Shown here: positions 39,007-50,020 of the stretch, one piece after another
Numbering within the stretch: position 1 is the first letter of the stretch
Layout: each line of letters begins with the position of its first letter
NCBI GenBank assembly: GCA_013398295.1
Contig: VZSF01000872.1
Span: forward strand, 434,001 to 498,000
Direction: 5' to 3'
Source of the DNA: Chionis minor
Lineage: Eukaryota > Chordata > Aves > Charadriiformes > Chionididae
Length of the DNA stretch: 64,000 nt
Notes under the pieces: model-generated
Seen by the model: only the letters and a program-made list of their open reading frames with translations
The model's database searches: none
What the model was told of the DNA's origin: nothing
Position numbers and translations under genes: made by a program

Positions 39007-41843
39007 CTATATATGGGATATGTTTGGATTTTGTTCAGTAAACCCTTTTGTTAAAGTGGAGCTGCCAGTTGATACTATCAAGGGAACTGGCACAACAGCC
39101 AACTGGGTAAGCATTTCTAAAGGTCAGTGGTGGCAAACTGTGTCTTCAGCACCATCAGACCTAGCAGTGTGAACTACACAGCCCAGCTTGGTTGCAGTAA
39201 AAGTCTGGAGCACCAAGAATTGTTACGGCCTCCTGGTTAAGTGATTCAGCTCACAGCCCAGATAAATCCATTGCTTGCATGCACTCCCTGCGTACAATGC
39301 ATTTCTTGGAACAATCAGTGTCTTTGTTGCAGTTACAAAAATTAGAAGGTGCATTTTGACCTTTTGTAGAACAAATGTGGAATGTTACTTGTATCGATTG
39401 ATGCCTAGAGATTCGACGTGAGGATGAGGGTATGGCAGAAGCCTCGTTTTTTAAACTTTTGTCACCGACTGGGCCACTCTACATCTGATCTTGGGAGCAA
39501 TTTACTGCACACGCACGTGATGTTTGCTGGTGTTTATGGGAGGAGAGTAGAGGACAGAAGAAATGCTGTTGGTGGGCTTAAATACACTTTAAAATCACTC
39601 TGAAAAATTAACATCAATGCTGTACGCCTGTGTTTACATCCACCTGTGTTTTGTCCCCATTCTAATGTCAAGGCTCTTAAAGCTATTTAGGTACCAAACT
39701 GCTAATGAGAATCAATGGATAATTTTAAAGACTGAGAGTATGTGTTTAGGGAAGATCCTTACTTTTCCTGTATGTCTGAGTAGTGCCCTTTAGAATGATG
39801 ATTGGGATTCTGTGATCCACCATAATAGCAATAATTGCTGAAATCACTGTAAAATCATACATAAAGTTGGTATATTTTAAGTTAAGAGTTAGTGCTGCAG
39901 TGTTGGAGAATTTGAGGTGAACCATTAACCCTTTTCCTGCAAGGTAAGTGCTACTGTCATAAAAATGTCCATGCAGTTCATAAGGAAAAATGGGAAACGA
40001 GGCTTTTTATGAAGAGTCATTGAAAGCCAATGTTCTGCACATTTTTTTACTCCGCATCTAATAGTTTAAACACTCTATTTACTGGAGGGGGTTCATACAA
40101 GGAGTTTAAAAAAGAAATCTACTTCTCTGTGAATTCAGTAAAATGAAAGAAAAAGTGCTCCAGAGCTCATTGCAGGCCTTATTTCTGTTCAGATATAAAC
40201 GGAAACTACAGTTGAGCAGCAGAGCTGTTGAGAAGCTACCTAACTGCCAAGCTGTTGGTGATGTGCTATGGGACCATGGTGCCACAGGATATTAAAAACA
40301 AGGCCTTCGCTTTCCCCTCAACTCCATGTGAGGTTACATGAGGGAAGGAGAAAAAGAGAGGAGACAGTGGTACTGTTTTGTCCCGATTTGTCTAAGGACA
40401 TCTGTAGTCTGTCATTTGGATTACATTTGCCTGGGCTCGTTAGTGTTGATGGTCAACAGCTATAAACTCCTGCACGAGGAGGGTGGGCAGGGTTTGACTC
40501 ATGGGTGGGGGATAAGGCTCTTGCCACTCTCCTTTGAGCTTTTTAAGGACTATCCTATTTAATTCGAGGACCTTCCTTTTGGTCAGTATACGAGTCAGAT
40601 GGATGAATAGTCACTAATTCTTTGGTTGCATCTATGGAAGCCACAAAAGTAGTAGATGAAGAACTTGGTACTGTAGGAGCAGCAACATCTGTTGGAAGTT
40701 TTTTGTGTGCTTCAAAACTGAGACGTTGGTACCACCTGAGTCTTTATTTGCTATCTGTTAACATCCTTGTGTTGGAAAGCATAATTTAGCTAAGGAAAAA
40801 GGGAACAATGAGCTCAATGCACTTTTGACCTCCCCAGTGGCCTGATTCGTGGTAGGTTTTGCTGGAAATCGCTCCTGGGGAAGTACCTGGGGGCTTGGCA
40901 CGCAAGCTATGGAGGTGTGCACCCCATGTGCACACAACCCCAAGTCAAGTAGAAAAAATTAGCATGAAAAAGAGAATGTAGGATGCTGTTCCCAGAAGGG
41001 CAACATGTTCTCCTCCTGACACATGTGGAGCAGAGTGGATATCGCATTGAGCCTTGTTTTTGGTGAGAAATAGACAGTTAGGACAAGCGCCGCAGGAATT
41101 GCAACTTTCCTGAGAGGTGCATTTGACTATTCAATTCTTGCACTCTTTTGTATATAGCATTTGGTAGGTGAGGTTAGATGATGTGGCTAAATTTTGTTTA
41201 TGCTGAATTTTAGGAATTCATGCAAACTAAATTGATAAGTTTTAAACAGTCTCAGACACCCAGGTTTCCTCCTCAGTGTTTCTGTCTTACCTCAGTGCTG
41301 CTTGCAGAAGCTTGGTGCGCTAAGATTTACCCAAGTATCAACACAACTTTAAACTGGTTTTATATTTGGTGCAACAATCTAAGGAGATTAAACTTTGTAC
41401 ATTCTCTCTGAAACCACAGAGGCGTCCTCAGCTGAGAAATTGCATTTACCGCAAATTTAACAATTTAAAGGGGAATGCAGGATGTCTACTAATGAACTAG
41501 AAAGGGAAAGAGATCTAAAGTTTTCAGTAAGGGATTTCCCCATGGTTCAGATGAATATTTTGCAGACAGAAGGAAGATGCAGCAGAAACAGATGGATCTG
41601 TGATTGGTAAAGGGCTTGATGTAAAATCTGTGATGACATTTTATTTGTCTCAAGAAATCATTGGTGTGTCATTGCGGAGTAAGGAGATGTCTGCTACAGA
41701 GACTCATTCTGCTATGGTGAAATTAAAATGGATGTATATTATGCTTTAAGACTTCTTGCAAGATTCACTGATAGGGTGACTTCAGAAAAAAACTCGTTTG
41801 AGTTTTCCTGAATAATCTTTGAGCGTTTTCCTGGATAAAGGAC

Positions 41844-41863
41844 AAAATAAATAAATAAATAAA
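41844..41863. repeat. (AAAT)n microsatellite
   Basis: About five tandem AAAT units. Confidence 0.9.
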
Positions 41864-42265
41864 GACAGGATTTGAGCCTATTTCAGCTGATAACATGAAT
41901 ATGCTGAAAAAGTCCACTTCAATCAAAACTGGGTCTTTGTATGTGTATCTTACTGCAAAAGTCTTAAAATTTGTGTCTGTTTTTTGATGCTTGCCACTTG
42001 TTATGAGTTCTAATGAGACATATTTAATAAATAGCATATTTATAGTGACCTCACATCTGGTATGATACAATATGTCAGCAATCCAGGAGGACTTCTCAGT
42101 TAAATATTGACTACTGATTTTTAGTTATTGATAACTTAAACGTGACACTGAGAACATCACTTTCTGAAATAGAAACAGCTTTTTCTAAGCCCATTCCCAT
42201 AGCAGTATTTCATAAGAAAATGAGCGGAGAAGGGAGCTGGAAAGCAATAGCTATACGTGTAGCCT

Positions 42266-42303
42266 TTTTAGTAGGCTGTTACCAATAGTCATGCCTACTA
42301 AAA
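42266..42303. repeat. Inverted repeat with 11-bp perfect arms
   Basis: TTTTAGTAGGC at 42266-42276 is exactly complementary to GCCTACTAAAA at 42293-42303 across a 16-base loop. One further G-C pair forms if a T is bulged. Its identity is unknown; it is too short for a usual miRNA hairpin. Confidence 0.6.
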
Positions 42304-42487
42304 GCCTGGTCTAAATGAAGGCTGAGCAACACACGAATGTGGTGGAAGAAACAATCCCTGTCCTGAGGTGCTAATTGTTGCAGTGGGCAGGATGGGAATA
42401 TGTCAGAGAGTCCCCTCCTGGATGGCTAAATTTATGGGTATGGGTCTAATTTAACAAAGTGAAAAGATGAACTGCACATCGTATAGA

Positions 42488-42583
42488 TACATTATGGTTT
42501 AGTGGTGGTTTTGGCGGTGTTGGGTTGATGGGTGGACTCAATGATCTTAAAGGTCCCTTCCAACCAAGGCGATTCTATGATTA
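42488..42583 (+). mobile_element. CR1 LINE 3' tail fragment
   Basis: Sense CR1 tail of about 95 bp. It runs through TTATGGTTTAGTGGTGGTTT and GGTGGACTCAATGATCTTAA to AGGTCCCTTCCAACCAAGGC, ending GATTCTATGATTA. It is well preserved and of the GTTTAGTGGTGG type. Confidence 0.93.
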
Positions 42584-44725
42584 CGCTGTAAGGGCATCTT
42601 CAGTCTGTGAAAAATGTGGAAAAGCATTTCTATCAAGAGCAGGTTTAAGCTGCAGCAGGCAGGGCTGGGTGCTTCCATCATCACCCACGTTGCTATCCCG
42701 TCCTGCTTTCCTTTTGTATTTTAGGTTTGAGGAGCTGAGAGGTGTGAGCGTGTTTCCCCGGGTCTGGCAAAGGGCTCCTTCACCCCACATCCTGGCCCCA
42801 CCACCTGATCCCGGGTGCCAGCGCATCTGCCTCCGCGCGCGTGTGCTGACGCTGCCCAGCAGTACCCGAGCTGCTCCCGAGCTGGGAGAGCAGCAACGGT
42901 AATTGAAGGAAAGAGCTCCCTGGGCCTCCTGAGATTGATGGGAATGCTCATCTATAGCTTGTTACTAATTAACATTTGCCACAAATCTTCTGGTTGTCTC
43001 TTACAGGCTTTTGAGCGCTACAACCTTTCGCAGCCATTTATTCCTCTGCCTCGTAACTCTGTGTTAATATTCAGCAAATCCATTTGCTAGTCTCTTGTGA
43101 TTGCTCTGCCCATGGCACAGTAGACTTGGAGGTTTGTTTAAGTCATTATGAGCGATACTGCTATTAGTATTTCTTCTACCGAGATGGCCCCTAGAAGCGA
43201 CAGTCGCAGATAATCCTCCCCGAGTTAGACATGGGCACTATTTCAAGCTAACGCAGTCTGCCAGACTTGGTACATTAATATTAGTTCCCCTGTTGGTCAT
43301 ATGGACCATTGGGGCATATACACCCAGTACACATTCGTTAAGGACGGGAGTTACAAAGGGAAAACTAAACAGTCCCTGTGATAACCTAGAACTGATCTGT
43401 GCAGGTCATTATTTGTACGACTCCGTTGTTTTTCTCAACCTTCAGTTCAGTCCGTGCCCACATCCCGTGAGAGCCTGTGTCCCGCAGGAGACCCACACGT
43501 GTCCTGCCTCCTGCTGCCAGTCACTTATTTTTCAGAATTAACCTGTTGTCACTTCTGCAGTCTGTGCTTTCTTTATCTATTTTTAGAAGAGGAAGGCGAG
43601 TTTAGGTGTTCTGGTGGTGTGTGTGATGGATAATGACTGTGTTTTTTCTTTTTTGCTTAAAATGCAGCACAGGAGAGTTTGAAAATATTAGCAAAATTTC
43701 TAGGCATGTACGTTGTTCCAAATACATTCTGATAAATTATTCATACTTAATTTATTAAGCATACCCATGTACAGGCACGTCGGTAAAGTGAATCATCTTA
43801 TTAAAAGGAATATTACTTTATTTTGTTCCTACTTTGCCCTTATCACAAATTTTGAGGAATGTTCGTTGCACGGCTTAGGTTGGATTGGGGATTGACTGGG
43901 AACTGACTCTTCGCCTGCTTTTGCACTAAACCCGTTTTATTCTATCGAAGAATTTTTCTGTCTGGTTCTAAAGTAGAAATATCACTGCTGATTTGGTCCC
44001 ATCATTCCTGAATTATTTTTTTTTCTGGCTAAAGTCCATCACTTTGATTCACATACCTTGCCCAACAGCTCTCTACCGTACAGATCTCATAAGCAATGCC
44101 TGTGTCTGCCACCAACACGTATGCCCCTTTTCCGAGTTGCAGCACACTATTTTCTGCATGCCATATCCTTTATACTTCTAAATTTGTAATGGATGTTGTG
44201 GTTTTTTCGAGGTTGCTCTTTTTTATCTAGTGTGCTTTCATTTAATACACAGTGCAAACGTGTCTTCTAACTGTAGCTAAACTCTAGCTGACAGCGTCTT
44301 ATGGTAATGTGACAAATAATCAGACCACTTTGTTATCAAAAAAATAATTTAAAATACATAAAGAAGATTTCATTATAATCTGTTGTAGAAGCAATAGGAA
44401 AAGGAAGACAGCATTTCATAAGGCCATAAAACATGCCTCATGCAGTTAACCTCACAGCACAATCTAACTATCAGTAAATGATGCCATAAAAGAAGCCTTG
44501 CCATCCTTAATTGCTTAATTAACAGTGTATTTTAAAACAGAATTTTAATATAAGGTGTTGCTAAGCACCAGAGAGATTCACCTGAGATAAAATTTAGGTG
44601 AGTGAAGTAATTTCTGATGTGTTTACAACAGACCTTGTGTCAGCCTTTCCTACAGCCGTTATTACGAGGATGAGCTCCGGCTCCCGATGCAGCCAGCTTC
44701 TGCGGGGGTTAGCAACACGCCAAAA

Positions 44726-44784
44726 ACATGCCAAAAAATACAGGACATTTTACAAACACAGGGCAGGACATGCCAAAAAATACA
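44726..44784. repeat. 17-bp direct repeat, 42 bp apart
   Basis: ACATGCCAAAAAATACA occurs identically at 44726-44742 and 44768-44784. The spacing of 42 bp is a multiple of three, so an overlapping plus-strand open frame shows a repeated TCQKI motif. It is probably a small local duplication. Confidence 0.8.
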
Positions 44785-45286
44785 TTGCAAGCCTGAGGTA
44801 GGGCCGCAGGGTGCCTCCATAGCCTTCCACTGGGAGACTTCACTGGCTGTCCCCATCAGGATGTTTCCTCAGAGGAGTGCTGAGTGTGGCCAGCCCCCCC
44901 GAGACCCCCAGGACCTGCAGGGCACCCGCTTTGGCAAGGGCCACGCTGATGAGTTCGCTGTTCCTCTGCGAAGCCCACCAAGAGGCAGTCTGAGATGGCA
45001 GGATGGACCTGAGCAGGGTGGCGGTGCTTTTCCTCCATGCTATGCTCCTCTGGAGGCAACAGGCATCACTTCATCCCTGAGACTCACAGGAACTGTAGAT
45101 CTGATCGCTAATTGAGGGCACTTTTAAAATGTGGTCCTAGGGTTGGGGTTGGGGGGAACCCAAAAGACTGCTGCTGCTAAGACCGATAAAGGTACCTGCT
45201 CAATAGTAGCCTGGGTTGCAGAGCTGCTGCCCTCCCAGGTCATTTGCCTGCAAGAGTGATATTGTCAGCATGAAACTGTGCTTAAT

Positions 45287-45310
45287 ATTTATTTATTTAT
45301 TATTTATTTA
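45287..45310. repeat. (TTTA)n microsatellite
   Basis: Tandem TTTA units with one imperfect unit. Confidence 0.9.
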
Positions 45311-46006
45311 CCTGCTGTGCTGCCATGGGACAGTATCCACTGTGACCCCACGACAGACCCATTAGCACCTGAGCTGGGAGTAGTCGTACCCAGATAAATT
45401 GGCTTCAAGTGCGGAGTGGTGCATTGTGAAGCTTAATTAATTAATGTTTGTAAAGTGCTATGGGATCTTTTCATAAAGGAGCTGTGTGTGTCTGTGCTTT
45501 TATTATTGTATTTATATAACCCTGCAGTGATGTTAGTACTAAGCCAGAATCTAATGAAGCATTATGGCTTGGAAAGGCTGCATGGTACAGCAGAGAAACA
45601 AGTTATACTTTCATTTTTCTTTTTTTTTTGTTTTCTTCTGGATATACTTTTTGCCACTTTAGGCTGTCCGGGGCATGGTGAAGCACTGACAGACTTTGCC
45701 AAAGAGCATCAGTCTGTATGAAATTGGTTGCGTTTTAGGATGTTCCTATTCAGCAGATACAGTTCCTAAGTGACACAAAGTCATTCATCAACTTCATTAA
45801 CTTCTGTGGCAGATTAGTTATAATCTATGGATTTATAGGTGGGACTTTCACAGATGGTGACTCTGATGGAATGTTCTTTTGACTGATGATTTGTCATCTG
45901 AAATTAAGCAAATAAATTAGCTATAAATTTTATGTGAAAGTGAAATGCAGCTGTAATAGGAATAGGATGCACATGCCCAAATATAGGTGTACAGGCCTTG
46001 CAAAAA

Positions 46007-46247
46007 TCATAGAATCGCAGAATGGTTTAGGTTGGAAGGGACCTTAAAGATCACCTAGTTCCAACCCCCCTGCCCTGAGCAGGGACACCCCCCGCTAGAC
46101 CAGGTTGCTCCAAGCCCCGTCCAACCTGGCCTTGAACCTCCAGGGATGGGGCAGCCACAGCTTCTCTGGGGAACCCCGGCCAGGGGCTCACCGCCCTCAG
46201 AGGGAAACATTTCTTCCTAATATCTAATCTAAACCTACACTCTTTAA
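46007..46247 (-). mobile_element. CR1 LINE 3' end
   Basis: Starts TCATAGAATCGCAGAATGG, the antisense CR1 tail with one variant unit. It continues through GTTGGAAGGGACCTTAAAGA and the antisense of the ORF2 C-terminus to TCTAATCTAAACCTACACTC, stopping near 46247. About 240 bp remain. The segment around 46165-46185 (GGGGAACCCCGGCCAGGGGC) has several changes relative to other copies. Confidence 0.95.
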
Positions 46248-46692
46248 GGTAAGTAATGAAGTAACAAATTCAACAGCATAGCTTAAACTAGAATTTTACC
46301 AATTATGTATGCTTCAGTTCTGCAATTGCTACTTGTTCAAGCCACATGTGAAATAATGCCTCACTGAGGGTTAAAGGACTGTTGCAGAAAACAGACCATT
46401 CTATTTATTTATTTATAATAGCAAAATCATTACAAATTTGTAATGGACGAAATTTACTTTCCCTTATTCTGGAAATTCCAGAAGATATTTTGACACCGAT
46501 CCTAGTCCATGCTTAAACCATGATATAATATAGTTTTTCAGCCTGGTGCTCCCTTCCTGCTCTGTGGATTTGCTTCCACAGGAGCTTATCGGGCCGGTGG
46601 CTGCGCAAAGGCTCAGGCTTTACCTGCCTGTGTCCAGGGACAGTCTATAGACCTGATGAGTGGATTATGTGGGAAAATGTAAATCCACTTTT

Positions 46693-46728
46693 NNNNNNNN
46701 NNNNNNNNNNNNNNNNNNNNNNNNNNNN
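46693..46728. other. Assembly gap (36 N)
   Basis: Thirty-six unresolved bases, bordered on the right by CCCCC. The true length and content are unknown. An adjoining C run suggests a low-complexity or G/C-homopolymer stretch that failed to assemble. Confidence 0.99.
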
Positions 46729-49700
46729 CCCCCACAGTTTCTCTTATCGAGGCAGTTCCGCTTAAAAAGAAAGGATTTATACCAGGTAAAACCATGCTAG
46801 CAGTCAGAGCCCTATTGAGAAACGCAGAAGCTCCAGGTTCAAGTATTTGGGAATCCCTGAAGTATAGGCAAGGTCTGAGTTGTCCTGTCTGCTCTTCCAC
46901 GTGTGCCTGAATAGCTGGGTGCATCAGGAATTCTGGGAAAGCCTGCTGCAAACCTGGAAACTGCACAAACCAATGAGGAGGCCAAGAAGAGCGTTGCTTC
47001 TGTAACAAGTCCACTTACTTGCTCTCTGTCTGCCGCAAAAAGCTTCTTCTGGACACACAGTTGGGGCCAAAATACAAGAAAGCTAGTAATATCACAATAT
47101 TTTTCTGCAACTGCACGGTACTCCCCACAAATTGATGGTGGAAGAGAATATGAAATCCTATGTTTTCTTTTGACTGTGTGAAACCTACAGAAATCACAGC
47201 CCGATGCTAAAATTATTTTTCTTACAGTTTAAATATGAGTATTCTCCTATGTTGCTCTTGGAAACACACTCAAAAGGAAAATGTTTGGATGGAAGACTTT
47301 GCAAATAATTATTTGTTTTCCTGAAAGACACACTATGCAATCTAAGCAAATAGAAATAGCAATCCTAAAATAACAAGTATTGTTTCTATTTGTGCTGCTT
47401 CATCAGCTAAACCACTTTATGATACTGTTTCTTTATCAAAGAGACATTTAAATCAAGGAAATGATTTTTAATACTACGACAGAAATTAATTTCATGCATC
47501 TGCTAGCAAATGCCTACTATCAAGAACTGAGTAAACAAACATTTGCACATCTGCTCCTACTATATGAACACAGAATCGCAAAACATAAAGGAAGTTAGGC
47601 TTTGCTTTTTGAATTTTTTAATAATGTACTTCGCCATTTAAAATATTGCAAAGTGCAATAGAAGTACAGAACATGTGTTTATATCCAGGTTGAGGGAGAA
47701 AAATGTCCTTGATGAGGATAACGTGAACCTTCAGTAGGAGCTACTGCTTTTTAGTTTAGTATATTAGTATTTTAGTTTAATATTTGAGCAAGTCCAAGTC
47801 CTGCATATGTGGTTACTGGTAGAAGTGTCTCCAAGGATGCTCCCCATCTTCCTTTCTAGCAGTTGAGTAGTAAAAGCTGAGGCAAAAACTCAGTGTTGGT
47901 CAGGTCGGTCTCATTATTTGAAATACCTTGTTGCTATTCTTTTATAAAGGCTGCTACGTTGTCTGCTATTTGAATTTGACAAGGTGTAGCCATAAACCTG
48001 GCTAATTCCTGGGGCAGTAAGGCAGAGGAGCTTCTGCTGCTCAAAACAAGTGAGGCATAAGCAGCAGGTTTACGCTCTTCCCATTCTGAACATTTTAGGA
48101 CCTTTCTAGGTGTTTGGGTTTTTTTTTTTCCTGTGAGTATTGCAGCCATCTTTTGAGTGGAATAAAGGTATAATGTAAGTAGGAACATATAAAGAAATAT
48201 TAGTGCGGGCTAATGTAGAGTCACGTGTAGCAGGTGCTTCTTTACCATTTTACACTCTTTCATAAAATACAGGATGCTGAAGTTAAGCTTTGGGGCCATC
48301 AGTCCTCCCCAGGAAGCTGTGTGTCACTAGTTAACAGTAACCATCACCAAACAAAGATGCTGGAAAATTCTGCTTTACTGATTGAAATATAAAATGTTAG
48401 TGCCGAGGCTCTCCATACTAAATCGAAGCCTGTAAGTGGCACGATTCCTCAGGAGCTGGACAATGGGGACAGCTCATCGCTACAGCTGATGGTCCAGCCC
48501 ACCATGAGCTGTGTGCTGGTCCATGCCTGTCCTGTCCCACCAGCTCCTCGTCCTGCTGCCCGCCTGAGCCACGCCAGCCTCTGGAGAAGGTATCCAGATG
48601 CAAGGATCTGTGCTGAGAAGGGGAAGAGGTAGGTTAAGAACAGTTAAGGGCTTTTCACATCTATGTGACAAATAGAAATTGGCGTTAGCGTGTCAACGTG
48701 CCATCTGTCTGGTAGCCGGGCTGTGTGAGGCTGAGAGAACAATTGCTCAGCAGATGAAAAAGCTTTTGTGCCAGTCTGGAAGAAGGAAGATGGAAGATCA
48801 GATGGGTGAGTCTGGGGCTGGTATCAGGGCTTGGACCTTTAATTTTCTAGCTATAAGTGGTAATCTCATTAGACCGGAGAGACTAAATGTAGTAGTTCAT
48901 CTCTTGAGAGTGCTGAGTGCTGTTGGCTAAAAGGACTCGCGTGCTGGGGAGTCTTGGCTTTAGCCTGACTGACTCTGCTTTTTCAAGTGTCAGATGATAC
49001 GTGCTGCACTTTAGAGTACGTGATAGAGTGGGAAATGGTCTCTGAAGAAGAGAACTTTGCATATGTACTTATGCACAGTGTGCTGAATAGAAAATAAATA
49101 TCCTTCTGCTGTAGCTTTTCTGACAGAGAGTATTTTGGATGGTGTTTATAGTCCATGAATAGCCACAGAGGCACCAGAAAAGATATGAATGTCTATGTAG
49201 GAAGGATTGTGCTAGACATCTGATTATGCGCTATAAATAGAGATGGAAATATGTTTTAAGTAGTCTGTGCGAGGCATCATTTAAATCATTCATAGATACT
49301 CATATGCAATAGTAGCATAATAACATATTTTATCTCTGACAGTGACTGGGAGTTAGTTCTCAGGTTGAAGTTCCCCAGATCTGGCTCCTTGCAGCGTGTC
49401 CCAAAAAAATCCTGACAAAGACAGACCTCTGATCTTGTTCAACGAATTAAGCTGAAGAGCAAATAAAACCTTTGTAGCAGTAGTTGCACATAATGAGTTG
49501 TGATCTCCTGGGTACAGTCCACCATTTAATGGAATTGCTAAAATAAAAGCAAGAAAGAACCTCACCTCAAATCTAAACTAACTTAAATCATTAAAGATAA
49601 TACTGGGTTTATATCTTCAAAAACGCAGAGGAGGAAGGCTAGGCAGCATGATTTATTATTTTAAGAATAAAACTGATGCTTTTAGGTCGTACTCAGAAAT

Positions 49701-49873
49701 TCTCCTGGTTTTCTTGTTTTTCTGTTGACCTGCGTGCCTTAATATAAAACATCAAAAAAAGTAAATAATGTATCAGAGGTGTCATTTGCCTGAACTGCTC
49801 TTCAGTACACGAGAAAAGCAGGCAACCAGAGTATTTCCTTTGCCCATTAACTGCAGTAGGAACAATCCTAGTT

Positions 49874-50020
49874 TCCTTGAAGTCAATGAGAGCTTTAATA
49901 TTACCCTTCAGTGGGGCCCAGATTTCACCCTGTAAATTGCTGAGGTAGAGTCCAATGTAAAGCCTATTGAAGTTGATGGAATTTCTCCCACTGATTTTAA
50001 TGGGTCTTGCCTCGGGCCCA
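49874..50020. repeat. Possible ancient amniote interspersed repeat relic
   Basis: The segment contains TTGAAGTCAATG, GGGGCCCAGATTTCACCCTG, ATTGAAGTTGATGG, CCACTGATTTTAATGGG and GGGCCCA. I recall this vocabulary from old, highly copied sauropsid repeats that contain TTGACTTCAATGGG near a GGGCC terminus. The family name cannot be settled by eye and the strand is left open. Confidence 0.35.

Larger units (their letters stand above)
36993..42485. other. Noncoding DNA holding one Myb/SANT-like open frame
   Basis: Apart from the frame at 38626-39006, this stretch shows no gene. An (ATT)n microsatellite lies at 37581-37602 and an (AAAT)n microsatellite at 41844-41863. GC-richer sequence at 37890-38270 has overlapping open frames on both strands without known domains. 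Repeats of GCATACTT occur at 38366-38403. Confidence 0.55.
42584..46006. other. Noncoding DNA with locally GC-rich patches
   Basis: A GC-rich patch at about 42640-42900, with a short CpG-dense piece CTCCGCGCGCGTG, and another at 44820-45080 hold open frames on both strands (up to 142 codons) with no domain I recognise. A 17-bp direct repeat lies at 44726-44784 and a (TTTA)n microsatellite at 45287-45310. The patches are too small for a CpG island. Confidence 0.5.

Noticed and set aside
39124..39140. CAGTGGTGGCAAACTGTG resembling a hAT transposon terminus
   Set aside because: No matching inverted end or 8-bp duplication was found, and short similarity of this kind is common.
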